A DNA stretch of 64,000 bases from UBA6136 sp041178325 (GCA_041178325.1 JBEGVN010000017.1:1-64000), one strand, 5' to 3'. Shown: positions 9,120 to 18,563, numbered from the stretch's first letter. The notes: generated by a model not told the origin, from the letters alone. Translations and numbers: made by a program.

Positions 9120-10457
9120 ATGCCCTCCGCAGACCTCGTCATTGTCGCCCCTTGGATCGTTCCGGTCGAACCTGAAACTACGGTGCTTGAACAGCACGCC
9201 GTGGTAGTCCGTGATGGCCGAATCGCCGCAATCCTCCCGGAAAACGAAGCTCTAGCTGGCTATCCGGACGCGCCCCGCGAAATCCTCAAGGGGCACATTT
9301 TGATTCCGGGCCTAATCAATGCCCATGCCCATTCCGCAATGACTTTGCTCCGCGGAATCGCGGATGACAAACCTCTGATGGAATGGCTGACAAACCATAT
9401 CTGGCCCCTGGAACAGAAATGGGTTGGGGAGGCGTTTGTCAGGGATGGTGTGGATCTCGCCATGGCTGAAATGATCCGAGGCGGCGTCACGACCTTTAAC
9501 GACATGTATTTTTTCCCGGAGGTCACCGCGATTCAGGCCGTTCAGGCCGGAATGCGAGCGACCATCGGCATGATCGTCGTCGACTTTCCAACCGCATGGG
9601 CCGGAAATGCGGAGGAGTACATCGAGAAAGGCCTCGCCCTTCGGGATGCATTTCGTCATGAGTCGCGCATTGGATTCGCCTTTGCCCCGCATGCGCCCTA
9701 TACCGTTTCTGATGCGCCACTCCTTCGAATCCGTACCTTGGCCGATGAGCTCGATCTTCCTATCCATATGCATATCCATGAGACAGAGGATGAGATCAGC
9801 GGGAGTCATAAGGCTATCGGCATGCGGCCGCTTAACCGACTAAACCAACTCGGCCTCCTGGGACCCAACCTCATGGCGGTTCACATGACTCAACTCGAAG
9901 AAGAAGAAATTTGTCTTCTTGCGGAAACAGGTGTGCATATCATCCACTGCCCCGAGTCCAACCTGAAGCTCGCGAGTGGATTCTGTCCTGTCGCAAAACT
10001 TCTTGATGCGGGCATCAACGTCGCTTTGGGCACCGATGGTGCCGCGAGTAACAATGATCTTGATCTGATGGGTGAAATGAGGACTGCCGCACTCCTCGCC
10101 AAGGCGGTTGCCCGGGATGCAAGCGCTGTTCCTGCCGCCAAAGCACTTACCATGGCCACCCTCGGCGGCGCTAAGGCGCTCGGCATCGATGACGTGGTGG
10201 GTTCGCTCCGCCCAGGAAAGTGGGCAGACATTACTGCGATTCAATTGGATCATCTTGAGACCCAGCCTCTTTTCAACCCTATCTCAGACCTCGTCTATGC
10301 CGCAAGTCGGCATCAGGTCACAAATGTATGGATCGAGGGCCGACGAGTCCTTAAAGACCGCCAACTCACCACACTTGATGAGTCGGACATTCGAACCCGT
10401 ATCCGGATCTGGCGTGAGCGCATGCTGTCAGACCGACCTTCCACAAACACCCACTGA
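9120..10457 (+). CDS. mtaD: 5-methylthioadenosine/S-adenosylhomocysteine deaminase (TRZ/ATZ amidohydrolase)
   Basis: A 445-residue amidohydrolase of the TRZ/ATZ group. Metal-binding motifs are visible: PGLINAHAHSAMTLLR (HxH), HMHIHETEDE and GTDGAASNNDLDL. Members deaminate methylthioadenosine or S-adenosylhomocysteine. Its position 15 bases before ubiG, a SAM-dependent methyltransferase that releases S-adenosylhomocysteine, fits that function and matches the gene order in pseudomonads. The ATG at 9120 follows AGG at 9109-9111. Related guanine or chlorohydrolases share the fold, but the context favours MtaD. Confidence 0.9.
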   Translation: MPSADLVIVAPWIVPVEPETTVLEQHAVVVRDGRIAAILPENEALAGYPDAPREILKGHILIPGLINAHAHSAMTLLRGIADDKPLMEWLTNHIWPLEQKWVGEAFVRDGVDLAMAEMIRGGVTTFNDMYFFPEVTAIQAVQAGMRATIGMIVVDFPTAWAGNAEEYIEKGLALRDAFRHESRIGFAFAPHAPYTVSDAPLLRIRTLADELDLPIHMHIHETEDEISGSHKAIGMRPLNRLNQLGLLGPNLMAVHMTQLEEEEICLLAETGVHIIHCPESNLKLASGFCPVAKLLDAGINVALGTDGAASNNDLDLMGEMRTAALLAKAVARDASAVPAAKALTMATLGGAKALGIDDVVGSLRPGKWADITAIQLDHLETQPLFNPISDLVYAASRHQVTNVWIEGRRVLKDRQLTTLDESDIRTRIRIWRERMLSDRPSTNTH

Positions 10458-10472
10458 GACCTGGACAAGCCC

Positions 10473-11189
10473 ATGATGACGATGGCCGAGAATGTGAACC
10501 CTGATGAAATCGACAAGTTCTCTGCACTGGCGAGCCGGTGGTGGGATCCGCGCGGTGAATTCAAGACGCTGCATGCGGTCAACCCGCTGCGGATTCAGTT
10601 CATTCGCTCCCACGCCCAACTTGATGGTGCAAAAATTCTGGATGTCGGCTGCGGTGGAGGCATTCTCAGCGAAGGCCTCGCCCGATCTGGCGCCATCATG
10701 ACGGGCATCGATCTGGGAGGCGAGCTGCTCTCCGTAGCTCGTGATCATGCCAGCGACAGTGACCTTCGCATCGACTATCGCCAGATCAGCGTTGAGGCCT
10801 TGGCCGAAGAGGCCCCGGGAAGCTTTGATCACGTCACTTGCATGGAAATGCTGGAGCATGTTCCTGACCCTGCATCCGTCGTCAGGGCTTGCGCCACGCT
10901 AGTCAGACCGGGCGGTCGTGTCTTCTTTTCAACTCTCAACAGAAAACTCAAGGCCTACCTCCTCGCGATTGTCAGTGCCGAATACCTCCTCAACATGATC
11001 CCGAAGGGAACACACGACTTTTCGACGTTCATCCGTCCTTCGGAACTGACGCGCTGGTCACGTTCTGCCGAGCTCACACTCTTGGGTCTTGAAGGGGTGA
11101 CCTACAACCCCTTGACGGGCCAATTCAGCCTGAGCCCCAAGGACATCGATGTGAACTATCTTGCGGCCTTTGAAAAGCCTGCGGCATGA
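10473..11189 (+). CDS. ubiG: Ubiquinone biosynthesis O-methyltransferase UbiG
   Basis: UbiG performs both O-methylations in ubiquinone synthesis. The 238-residue protein opens with the family signature around NVNPDEIDKFSALASRWWDP. SAM motif I is LDVGCGGGILSEGLA, and later segments FDHVTCMEMLEHVPDP and SPKDIDVNYLAAF are typical. The terminal ATGA overlaps the start of the next gene. The presence of UbiG agrees with the ubiquinone-linked RegB sensor and aerobic oxidase genes elsewhere in the window. Confidence 0.97.
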   Translation: MMTMAENVNPDEIDKFSALASRWWDPRGEFKTLHAVNPLRIQFIRSHAQLDGAKILDVGCGGGILSEGLARSGAIMTGIDLGGELLSVARDHASDSDLRIDYRQISVEALAEEAPGSFDHVTCMEMLEHVPDPASVVRACATLVRPGGRVFFSTLNRKLKAYLLAIVSAEYLLNMIPKGTHDFSTFIRPSELTRWSRSAELTLLGLEGVTYNPLTGQFSLSPKDIDVNYLAAFEKPAA

Positions 11190-11923
11190 GATCCGGTACG
11201 GTTGATCGCACGGTGCGTGCTGTTCTGTTCGACCTTGACGGGACGCTGCTTGATACCGTGCACGATCTGGTGGCCTCAGCCAATCATGCTCTGGTGCTCG
11301 AAGGTCTGCCAGCCGCCGGCATTGATGAAATGAAAAGTCATGTTTCGGGGGGCGCAAGAACCATGATCGGCTATTGGCTGGTCAAAACACTCGAACAGCG
11401 CCCCACACTTGCCTACCCTGCAGTGAACACTGTCCTCGATAAAAACCGTGAGCTTTTTGATCGTATAGTGAATCGGATGATGGACTACTACGAACAAAAT
11501 CCAGCAGACCACACCCGATTTTTTGACGGCATGGAGTCGGTCCTTGATCATCTTGAAGATCGAGGCATCCCTTGGGGCATTGTGACCAACAAGCGGTCGC
11601 GCTATACACAACCTCTAACCGAGGCCCTAGACATTCATCTTAGAACACCCTGTATCGTCTCAGGAGATACAACGGCAGAAGCCAAACCCCATCCGTTGCC
11701 CCTGATCGAAGCCTCAGGGAGGCTGGGCATTGACCCCGAGCATTGTGTCTATATTGGAGATGCCGCCCGTGACATAGAAGCGGGACGGCGTGCGGGTATG
11801 ATGACCTTAGCCGCTCTCTATGGATACATTAATGCCAATGAGGATATTGAAGGTTGGGGGGCCGATGATGCCCTTGAGGTACCGGCTGACCTGATCCCCT
11901 GGATGGACCGACAAGCCGGATGA
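11186..11923 (+). CDS. mupP: HAD phosphatase, MupP/Gph type
   Basis: A haloacid dehalogenase phosphatase of 245 residues with motif I DLDGTLLDT, motif II in GIVTNKRS, motif III KPHPLPL and motif IV GDAARDIEAG. Annotation pipelines usually call this phosphoglycolate phosphatase (Gph). In Pseudomonas, the HAD gene located exactly between ubiG and a YciK-like SDR is MupP, which dephosphorylates N-acetylmuramate 6-phosphate for cell-wall recycling. The same synteny here favours MupP, but sequence alone does not separate the two. It overlaps ubiG and the following gene by ATGA, so the three are translationally coupled. Confidence 0.85.
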   Translation: MRSGTVDRTVRAVLFDLDGTLLDTVHDLVASANHALVLEGLPAAGIDEMKSHVSGGARTMIGYWLVKTLEQRPTLAYPAVNTVLDKNRELFDRIVNRMMDYYEQNPADHTRFFDGMESVLDHLEDRGIPWGIVTNKRSRYTQPLTEALDIHLRTPCIVSGDTTAEAKPHPLPLIEASGRLGIDPEHCVYIGDAARDIEAGRRAGMMTLAALYGYINANEDIEGWGADDALEVPADLIPWMDRQAG

Positions 11924-12615
11924 GTACCTTTCTCCTCGAAAATAAGGTCATTCTGGTCACTGGCGCCAGCGGAGGACTCGGAAAAGCCGCTGCATTGGCA
12001 CTGGCGAAGGCAGGCGCCACAACGATCCTTCTCGCTCGGAAAATACCGCGCCTTGAAAATGTCTATGACGAAATTGTCGCCCAAGGTGGCCCGACTCCGG
12101 CCCTTTACCCACTGGACCTTGCCGGTGCCAGCGAAGCCCACTATGTGGAGATGGCTGAACGGGTGATGGAATCGCTGGGAGCTGTCCATGGTATCTTCCA
12201 TGGGGCTGCCGAACTCGGGGCCTTGCGACCCTTTCGCGACGTCGAGAGCGGCGTCTGGCAGCGCCTGATTCATGTCAACCTGACAGCACCGGTTTTCATG
12301 ACGCAGGCCTTTCTTCCCGCACTTTTGGCCTCAGGTGGGGGGCGCATCCTCTTTGTCGATGACACCGCCACGGGAGAAGGAAAAGCTTTTTGGGGAGCCT
12401 ATGGGGTCGCCAAGGCAGGGCTGCGCAGCTTCGCCCAGTCTCTCAATGCAGAGTTAAGCAGCTTCGGCATTAGTTCGTCCTGTTACGCACCAGGCCCTAT
12501 CAGGACCGCGATTCGTCTTCGCGCCTATCCTGGAGAAAGACCTGACCTTTTGGATGCACCTGAGACACGAGGTAATGACCTTGTCCATCTGTTTGCCTCC
12601 CCCTCTTCAACCTAA
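11920..12615 (+). CDS. YciK-like short-chain dehydrogenase/reductase
   Basis: A classical SDR of 231 residues. The nucleotide-binding motif TGASGGLGKAAA lies near residue 15, the HGAAELG block stands in place of NNAG, and the catalytic tyrosine and lysine are in YGVAKAG. It resembles E. coli YciK, whose substrate is unknown. It overlaps the HAD phosphatase gene by ATGA and is the last member of the mtaD-ubiG-mupP-yciK block. Confidence 0.9.
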   Translation: MSTFLLENKVILVTGASGGLGKAAALALAKAGATTILLARKIPRLENVYDEIVAQGGPTPALYPLDLAGASEAHYVEMAERVMESLGAVHGIFHGAAELGALRPFRDVESGVWQRLIHVNLTAPVFMTQAFLPALLASGGGRILFVDDTATGEGKAFWGAYGVAKAGLRSFAQSLNAELSSFGISSSCYAPGPIRTAIRLRAYPGERPDLLDAPETRGNDLVHLFASPSST

Positions 12616-12636
12616 CCACCCCTGATCGGTAGCAAC

Positions 12637-13197
12637 ATGTCGATGACTGGCTATGGCCGCGAAAGCATCTGCCTCCAACGTGAAGTGAACGTCGTCCGAA
12701 TCCCGGATGGGACCGAGGAGACTCTCCCCAAAGGTCATTTGGTGACTTTGACCCAGTCACTCGGCGGTAACTTTACCGTGCTGGATGAGACAGGACATAT
12801 GGTCCGAATCTCAGGAGCGGATGCAGATGCACTTGGCAAAGAACCCCCCATTCAGACCAATATCAGTACCGGCACTGATGCAGAAACCGTGGAAAAGAAT
12901 GTCTGGGAAGTCCTGCGAACCATTTTTGATCCGGAAATTCCGGTCAATATCGTGGAGTTGGGGCTGGTCTACCATTGTGGCGTCAAGCCCTCTGGCGAGG
13001 ATCAGCACGACGTTCATATCATCATGACCCTCACAGCCCCCGGTTGTGGAATGGGGCCGGTTTTGCAATTCGACGCCGAGGCCGCCGTTAAGGCCCTCCC
13101 AGGAGTTCGCAATGTTCAGGTAGAGGTCGTCTTTGACCCCCCTTGGTCCCGAGATCGCATGTCTGAAGCGGCATTATTGCAACTGGGAATGATCTGA
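12637..13197 (+). CDS. sufT: SufT-like iron-sulfur assembly protein (MIP18/DUF59 family)
   Basis: A 186-residue protein. Residues about 80-186 form a MIP18/DUF59 domain, with FDPEIPVNIVELGLVY and the loop TLTAPGCGMGP holding the conserved cysteine. The N-terminal part (VRIPDGTEETLPKG...GGNFTVLDETGHMVRISG) is the extension found in the putative Fe-S assembly protein SufT. The protein would act as an auxiliary factor in iron-sulfur maturation. It is not in a suf operon here; it stands 21 bases after the SDR gene and is convergent with the MFS gene 5 bases away. Confidence 0.9.
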   Translation: MSMTGYGRESICLQREVNVVRIPDGTEETLPKGHLVTLTQSLGGNFTVLDETGHMVRISGADADALGKEPPIQTNISTGTDAETVEKNVWEVLRTIFDPEIPVNIVELGLVYHCGVKPSGEDQHDVHIIMTLTAPGCGMGPVLQFDAEAAVKALPGVRNVQVEVVFDPPWSRDRMSEAALLQLGMI

Positions 13198-13202
13198 GGC
13201 GA

Positions 13203-14399
13203 TCAGGCTGCCGCGGCTCTGCGGGGCACAATGGAGCGAAAAGCAATCAGGAAAGCCAACAAACTGAACATTGAAGCTGTCGTAAAGACCCAACCCGGGT
13301 GCCAAGCCTGCCAGAAATAACCCGCGTAGAGACTGCCGGCAGCGCCCCCCAATCCATAACAAAAGCCACTGTAAATGGCTTGACCCTTGGCGTGATGGGA
13401 CCCCTGAAAATGCTGATGCACCAGTGCAATCGAAGCAGCGTGCATCAATCCAAAGGTTCCCGCATGAAGAATCTGAGCCAGCACAATGATCACCCAGGAA
13501 TCGACCCCCCACCCGATCATGAGCCATCTAAGGACACTGATCCCGATGGCGAGAAGAAAGAGGGGTCGCACGCCCAACTTACGCTCAAAGGTATCCATCC
13601 ACAGAAAAAGGATAATCTCCGCCAGAACACCCAACGCCCAAAGCTGGCCGATCGTGGCATCCTGAAACCCATGATCGCTGAGCAAGACGGAATAAAAGGC
13701 GTAGTAGGGGCCATGGGCCACCTGAATCAGCAGCCCTGCAACCAAGAAACCCGCGACCCCCGGTCGTTTTAAAATGAACGTTAGAGGAGGTTGCGCCAAC
13801 GGCTCTCGTTCGGTTGTGATCGGGGGGATCACCAGGGTCACCAGCCATTGAGCGACCAATAAGACAAGCATCACCTGTGGCAGATAGTCCACCGGCACTA
13901 TACTTCCGAGAATTTCCCCCCCGGCCGCCACACTCAGTATGAAGCCAATGGAACCCCAAAGCCGAATTCGACCATAGCCACCTCGTCCTTTGAGATGGGC
14001 CAGCGTCACGGTTTCAAAAAGCGGTAGCGGACCATTCCAGAACAATCCGAACGCCACCATGGCCGATCCGATCGATCCGATCCCGGTCGGATGGAAAATG
14101 AGAAGCGCCATCGACAGGGCGGAGAGAAAAGAAGTCCAGCGAATATAGCGAAGGGGTAAGCCGCTTCGGTCAGCAAGCCAACCCCAAAATGCGGGCGATG
14201 CGATCTTGGTTGCTGGAAGTACAGCCATCAGAACGCCGATAGCCTTAGGACCAAACCCCTCGCTTTCGAGATAGAGCGGCCAATACGGAAGCAGGACGCC
14301 AAGAATCCCAAAGTACAGCGCGTAAAACGCCGAAAGCCTGATTGCTGGCGGCCTCCGGACCAGCGAGCGCCTGAGCTTGTGCCTCCGCCGACGGCCCAA
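13203..14399 (-). CDS. MFS transporter (HcaT/MFS_1-like)
   Basis: A major facilitator superfamily protein of up to 398 residues and about 12 hydrophobic segments. It has the cytoplasmic loop WLADRSGLPLRY and the GGYGRIRLWGSIGF block typical of the MFS_1-like (HcaT/phenylpropionate permease) group. Substrate unknown. The longest start is a TTG at 14399, three bases after the aroC stop and with GAGG upstream. Other non-ATG starts nearby are possible, because the first 18 residues are a basic leader. A gene of this family also follows aroC in pseudomonads. Confidence 0.85.
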   Translation of the reverse strand: MGRRRRHKLRRSLVRRPPAIRLSAFYALYFGILGVLLPYWPLYLESEGFGPKAIGVLMAVLPATKIASPAFWGWLADRSGLPLRYIRWTSFLSALSMALLIFHPTGIGSIGSAMVAFGLFWNGPLPLFETVTLAHLKGRGGYGRIRLWGSIGFILSVAAGGEILGSIVPVDYLPQVMLVLLVAQWLVTLVIPPITTEREPLAQPPLTFILKRPGVAGFLVAGLLIQVAHGPYYAFYSVLLSDHGFQDATIGQLWALGVLAEIILFLWMDTFERKLGVRPLFLLAIGISVLRWLMIGWGVDSWVIIVLAQILHAGTFGLMHAASIALVHQHFQGSHHAKGQAIYSGFCYGLGGAAGSLYAGYFWQAWHPGWVFTTASMFSLLAFLIAFRSIVPRRAAAA

Positions 14400-14402
14400 G
14401 GA

Positions 14403-15503
14403 CTAGGATGCCTCGGCTGCTATTGGCTCAATTCCGGGAATGACGTTCGCATTCTGACCGCGATGACGAAGGCAATGATCCATGAGAACAATGGCCATCA
14501 TGGCTTCAGCGATAGGGGTGGCACGAATCCCCACACAAGGATCATGGCGTCCTGTTGTTACCACCTCAACCGACTCCCCGCGGACATTGATAGAGCGACC
14601 TGGCAGCCTCAGACTGGAGGTCGGCTTCAGCGCAATGCTGGCAACGATGTCCTGCCCCGTCGAAATCCCGCCAAGAATTCCGCCCGCATGATTGGAGAGG
14701 AAACCCTCCGGAGTCATTTCGTCGCGAAATTCCGAGCCCTTGGCTTCAACACAACCGAATCCTCCACCGATTTCGACCCCTTTGACTGCATTGATACTCA
14801 TCAGCGCATGGGCAAGATCGGCATCCAGTCGATCAAAAATCGGTTCGCCCCAGCCGGGTGGCAAATGTTGAGCCACCACGTTGATTCTGGCACCAATGGA
14901 ATCACCTTCCTTGCGTAAGGCATCCATATAAGCCTCCATCACTGGCACTTTGTCAGCATCAGGACAGAAAAAGGGATTTTGAGAGACCTGATCCCAATCC
15001 AGGGCATCCACCTTGATGGGCCCCAACTGGGAGAGATAACCCCGAACAAGGGTCCCGTATTGCTCGAAAAGATATTTCTTTGCGATGGCTCCTGCGGCTA
15101 CGCGCATCGCGGTTTCTCGTGCGGAAGAGCGGCCTCCTCCACGATAGTCCCTAATGCCGTATTTCATGTGATAGGCATAGTCCGCATGCGCAGGTCGGAA
15201 CTGCTCGGCAATTGATCCATAGTCCTTGGATCGCTGATCCACATTCTCGACGATCAGGGCAATCGGGGTCCCTGTGGTGCGACCTTCAAAGATTCCGGAA
15301 AGAATACGCACTGCATCAGGTTCGCGCCGCTGCGTTGTGTGCCGCGAAGTTCCTGGACGGCGACGATCCATATCTCCCTGAAGATCGTCTTCGGACAGGG
15401 CAAGGCCGGGAGGGCAGCCATCCACGATACAACCGATGGCAGGTCCATGACTCTCTCCAAACGAGGTCACGGTAAAGAGCTTTCCTATCGTATTTCCGGA
15501 CAT
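14403..15503 (-). CDS. aroC: Chorismate synthase
   Basis: AroC converts 5-enolpyruvylshikimate 3-phosphate to chorismate with reduced FMN. The 366-residue product matches the family length. Signatures are visible: GESHGPAIGCIVDGCPPG near the N-terminus, RRRPGTSRHTTQRREPD, and HADYAYHMKYGIRDYRGGGRSSARETAMRVAAGA split by conserved His and Arg residues. The start ATG at 15503 begins MSGNTIGKLF as expected. The MFS gene follows almost without a gap. Confidence 0.98.
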   Translation of the reverse strand: MSGNTIGKLFTVTSFGESHGPAIGCIVDGCPPGLALSEDDLQGDMDRRRPGTSRHTTQRREPDAVRILSGIFEGRTTGTPIALIVENVDQRSKDYGSIAEQFRPAHADYAYHMKYGIRDYRGGGRSSARETAMRVAAGAIAKKYLFEQYGTLVRGYLSQLGPIKVDALDWDQVSQNPFFCPDADKVPVMEAYMDALRKEGDSIGARINVVAQHLPPGWGEPIFDRLDADLAHALMSINAVKGVEIGGGFGCVEAKGSEFRDEMTPEGFLSNHAGGILGGISTGQDIVASIALKPTSSLRLPGRSINVRGESVEVVTTGRHDPCVGIRATPIAEAMMAIVLMDHCLRHRGQNANVIPGIEPIAAEAS

Positions 15504-15547
15504 GGGATTGAACTCACGTTGCTTAGGCCTTTAATTGGCGTTCGGGG

Positions 15548-16177
15548 TCAAAGCGCACCAGAAGCTTGCATCAACTTCACCAGCGCATCGGCGATCAACT
15601 GGTAGCCCTCTGGATTTGGATGGACCGTATCCTTGTGGTATTTCGCATGCCGAAGAATTTCCTCGAGGGATCGGTTCTCCAGCGGAATATTGAACTCTCG
15701 CGCGACATCCGCATAGAAGCCAGGCGCCGATCGCATCCCACCAAACTTGGGAACGGCAATCAGAATCACATCAATACCCCGATCCTTGGCAAGCTTTACC
15801 ATGCCTCTGAGGTTCTCTCGAACCTTGTCCTCACTCAGAGACCGCAAAAGATCATTTGCCCCATGACAGAGAATCAGAAGGCTAGGCTCATATTCTTCCA
15901 ACCAGATCGGTAGGCGCTTCAAACCTTCTACCGAAACTTCTCCAGGGAGACCGCCATTAATGACGTCCCGGTGAATCGCCGCCTGCAACCGTGCGGGATA
16001 GCTTTCCTCAGGAAGGACACCCTTACCAAAGGTGAGGCTGTCACCAAAAGCCAGAATTTTTGCATTCGGAGCCAAGGTCTTTTGCCTTGGGGTGGCCCCA
16101 TCACATCCTGAAAAAAGGACGCCAAAAAGAGCAAGCAACAGCCACCCGATCACGGGGAAACTCGACGTGCGTTGCAT
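15548..16177 (-). CDS. tesA: GDSL/SGNH-family arylesterase or lysophospholipase, lipoprotein
   Basis: A TesA-like SGNH hydrolase of 209 residues. Block I is FGDSLTFGKG (Ser47), block II has GGLPGE, block III is HGANDLLR, and block V is DTVHPNPEG with the catalytic Asp and His. Instead of a cleavable signal, the N-terminus ends in LFSGC (Cys25), a lipobox, so the enzyme is probably anchored in the periplasm as a lipoprotein. The ATG at 16177 has GGGAG seven bases ahead; a GTG at 16195 is less likely. Substrate (thioester, phospholipid or aryl ester) is not determinable. Confidence 0.9.
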   Translation of the reverse strand: MQRTSSFPVIGWLLLALFGVLFSGCDGATPRQKTLAPNAKILAFGDSLTFGKGVLPEESYPARLQAAIHRDVINGGLPGEVSVEGLKRLPIWLEEYEPSLLILCHGANDLLRSLSEDKVRENLRGMVKLAKDRGIDVILIAVPKFGGMRSAPGFYADVAREFNIPLENRSLEEILRHAKYHKDTVHPNPEGYQLIADALVKLMQASGAL

Positions 16178-16227
16178 ACTCTTACTCCCGAACACGAACC
16201 CCGATGCGGTCGGGGAATCCGGTGAAC

Positions 16228-17154
16228 CTAGCGTTCAACGTCCTTGAAAAACGTCCTGACCTGATCGGCAGTCAGGAGGAAAATCCCATCCCCTCCGCGC
16301 TCAAACTCAAGCCAGCAAAAAGGCACCTCAGGGTAGGCTGCAACCAAAGCTTCCGCAGCGCTACCGACCTCAACAATCAAAATCCCTTGATCAGTCAGAT
16401 GACGAGGAGCGGACTCAAGGATTCGCCTGACACAGTCGAGTCCGTCTGCACCCGACTCAAGTCCAAGTCTCGGCTCGGAATGAAACTCTACTGGAAGACC
16501 TTGCCATTCGGCGGTGCTGACATAGGGAGGATTACTCACAATGATGTCGTAGCGCTCACCCTGAAGTTCGGCGAAGAGGTCCGAGCGAATCGTCCGGACT
16601 CGATCCTCAACGTCAAGTCGTTGCCGATTGATATCGGCAACCGCAAGCGCGTCCGCTGAAATATCCACAGCATCAACTTCGGCATCAGGAAACGCTAGCG
16701 CACACGCGATGGCTATGCAGCCACTGCCGGTACACAAATCAAGAATACGCTCGACCTGGTCAGGCTCTACCCACGGGGAAAACTCGGACTCGACAAGTTC
16801 AGCAATGGGTGAACGCGGAACCAAAACCCGCTCGTCGACATAGTACTGTTGCCCTGCAAAGGGCGCTTCATGAGTCAGATAAGCCAAGGGCTTACGTTCC
16901 TGGATTCTGCGATCCATAAGCTCAAGCACTCTTTCACGCTCGGCGCGTGTCAAAGTCGACTGAAAATACCCCCCTGGAAGATCATAGGGCAAATGCAAGG
17001 CATGAAGGACCAGCGCAGCGGCCTCGTCGAGCGGACCTGAGGTTCCATGCCCAAAAAAAAGATCCGCTTCATTAAAACAGCTAATGGCATAGCGAACATA
17101 ATCCCTGAGGGTCGTCAGCTGATGAAGCACATCCTGATGATTTGTCGTGGTCAT
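16228..17154 (-). CDS. prmB: Ribosomal protein L3 glutamine methyltransferase PrmB
   Basis: PrmB methylates the conserved glutamine of ribosomal protein L3. The 308-residue protein has a helical N-terminal substrate domain and a class I methyltransferase domain, with LDLCTGSGCIAIACA (motif I) and the catalytic SNPPYVSTAEW (NPPY). The RSPIAELVESEFSPW segment fits PrmB better than the release-factor enzyme PrmC. The start overlaps the argC stop as ATGA. Confidence 0.95.
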   Translation of the reverse strand: MTTTNHQDVLHQLTTLRDYVRYAISCFNEADLFFGHGTSGPLDEAAALVLHALHLPYDLPGGYFQSTLTRAERERVLELMDRRIQERKPLAYLTHEAPFAGQQYYVDERVLVPRSPIAELVESEFSPWVEPDQVERILDLCTGSGCIAIACALAFPDAEVDAVDISADALAVADINRQRLDVEDRVRTIRSDLFAELQGERYDIIVSNPPYVSTAEWQGLPVEFHSEPRLGLESGADGLDCVRRILESAPRHLTDQGILIVEVGSAAEALVAAYPEVPFCWLEFERGGDGIFLLTADQVRTFFKDVER

Positions 17155-18182
17155 GGATAAATCCCAATAGCGGCAAGACCTGCGGTTTCCTCAAGACCAA
17201 ACATGAGATTCATATTCTGCACGGCCTGTCCTGCTGCACCCTTGACCAGATTGTCGATTACCGAGAGGACGACAACAGTGTCCCCATTCATCGGCCGATG
17301 GACCGCCAACTGACAACGATTCGAGCCCCTCACATTCCGGGTATCCGGATGAGAGCCGTTCGGGAGAACATCAACAAAAGGCTCCTCGGCGTAGGTTTGT
17401 TCGAAAAGCGACTGAAGCTCGGCAACCTCACCCAGGACTCGACCATAGAGCGTGGCGTGAATGCCTCGAATCATCGGGATGAGATGCGGAACAAAGGTCA
17501 GCCCAATCGAAGCTCCCAGAATCTCAGAAAGCCCCTGGCTGATTTCCGGCCAATGACGATGACCTTGGACAGCATAGGACTTGAGGCTCTCACCCGTTTC
17601 ACTCATTAAAATGGGGATCTCAGCCTTACGACCTGCGCCACTCACCCCGGACTTTACGTCCGCCACAAGGGCCTGTGGATCCACAAGTCCAGAACGTAAC
17701 AGCGGCGCAAGACCCAACTGAACCGCCGTGGGATAGCAACCCGGGCAGGCGATCAGACGGGCACTGCGAATCGCCTCTCGGTTAAATTCAGGAAGACCAT
17801 AAACGGCTTCCGCTAAAAGATCCGGGCACGCATGGCTTTCGCCATACCACTTCTCAAAAACCAGTGGGTCCTTCAACCGAAAATCAGCGGCAAGATCGAT
17901 GACCCGAATCCCCCTTTCTAGGAGTTCTGGGGCCATTCGCATACAAGTGCCATTCGGCGTCGCAAAAAAAACGATGTCGCAACCTTCAAACGCGGCCAGA
18001 GAAGGCTCTACAAAAGGCACATCCAGATGCCCGCGAAGGTTGGGATAGGCGTCGGAAACCCGCTTGCCGGCATCTCCACGCGAAGTAACCGACACTACAT
18101 CCACGTGGGGATGCAGAGCCAGAATTCGAAGCAACTCGACACCGGTATATCCGGTGCCACCAACGATGCCAGCGCGAACCAT
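17151..18182 (-). CDS. argC: N-acetyl-gamma-glutamyl-phosphate reductase
   Basis: ArgC reduces N-acetylglutamyl phosphate to the semialdehyde in arginine synthesis. The 343-residue protein has the NADP motif GIVGGTGYTGVELLRIL, the catalytic cysteine in ACPGCYPTAVQLGLAPL, and the conserved HLIPMIRGIHATLY. I chose the ATG at 18182 (MVRAGIVGG) over the TTG at 18197, because GAGGTG lies eight bases upstream of it. Arginine is also the precursor of agmatine used by AguA/AguB, but the loci are apart. Confidence 0.97.
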   Translation of the reverse strand: MVRAGIVGGTGYTGVELLRILALHPHVDVVSVTSRGDAGKRVSDAYPNLRGHLDVPFVEPSLAAFEGCDIVFFATPNGTCMRMAPELLERGIRVIDLAADFRLKDPLVFEKWYGESHACPDLLAEAVYGLPEFNREAIRSARLIACPGCYPTAVQLGLAPLLRSGLVDPQALVADVKSGVSGAGRKAEIPILMSETGESLKSYAVQGHRHWPEISQGLSEILGASIGLTFVPHLIPMIRGIHATLYGRVLGEVAELQSLFEQTYAEEPFVDVLPNGSHPDTRNVRGSNRCQLAVHRPMNGDTVVVLSVIDNLVKGAAGQAVQNMNLMFGLEETAGLAAIGIYP

Positions 18183-18253
18183 CCGACTACACCTCAATGC
18201 CTATGTGAAATTCGACGATTTCCCCAGAGAAACTCCGCAGCGACCGTGTCACT

Positions 18254-18562
18254 TTAATCGTCTTCTGGCAGCGGACCGTCGAAGGCCTCCACCAATGCCT
18301 TGAGTTTTTGCCCTGATTTAAAGGTCACGACACGCCGCGCCGTGATCGGAATTTCCTCACCGGTCTTCGGATTGCGTCCAGGACGCTCACTCTTATCTCG
18401 AAGATCAAAGTTACCGAAACCCGAAAGCTTCACAGACTCGCCGCGACCCAATGCCAGTTTGATCTCTTCAAAGAATTCATCAACGAGGTCCTTCGCATCC
18501 TTGCGCTGAAGCTCAAGCTCAACGATCAATCGCTCCATCATGTCGTTTTTGGTCAGTGCCAT
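18254..18562 (-). CDS. ihfA: Integration host factor subunit alpha
   Basis: A 102-residue DNA-bending protein of the HU/IHF family. The DNA-binding arm carries RPGRNPKTGEEIPITARRVVTF, including the conserved Pro that intercalates. IHF-alpha is identified by MALTKNDMMERL and by its location one base after pheT, the standard place for ihfA. It acts as a heterodimer with IhfB, which is not in the window. Confidence 0.97.
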   Translation of the reverse strand: MALTKNDMMERLIVELELQRKDAKDLVDEFFEEIKLALGRGESVKLSGFGNFDLRDKSERPGRNPKTGEEIPITARRVVTFKSGQKLKALVEAFDGPLPEDD

Positions 18563-18563
18563 C

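Noticed and set aside
9312..9809. Minus-strand frame of 165 codons opposite mtaD
   Set aside because: It overlaps the metal-binding core of mtaD and has no family features.
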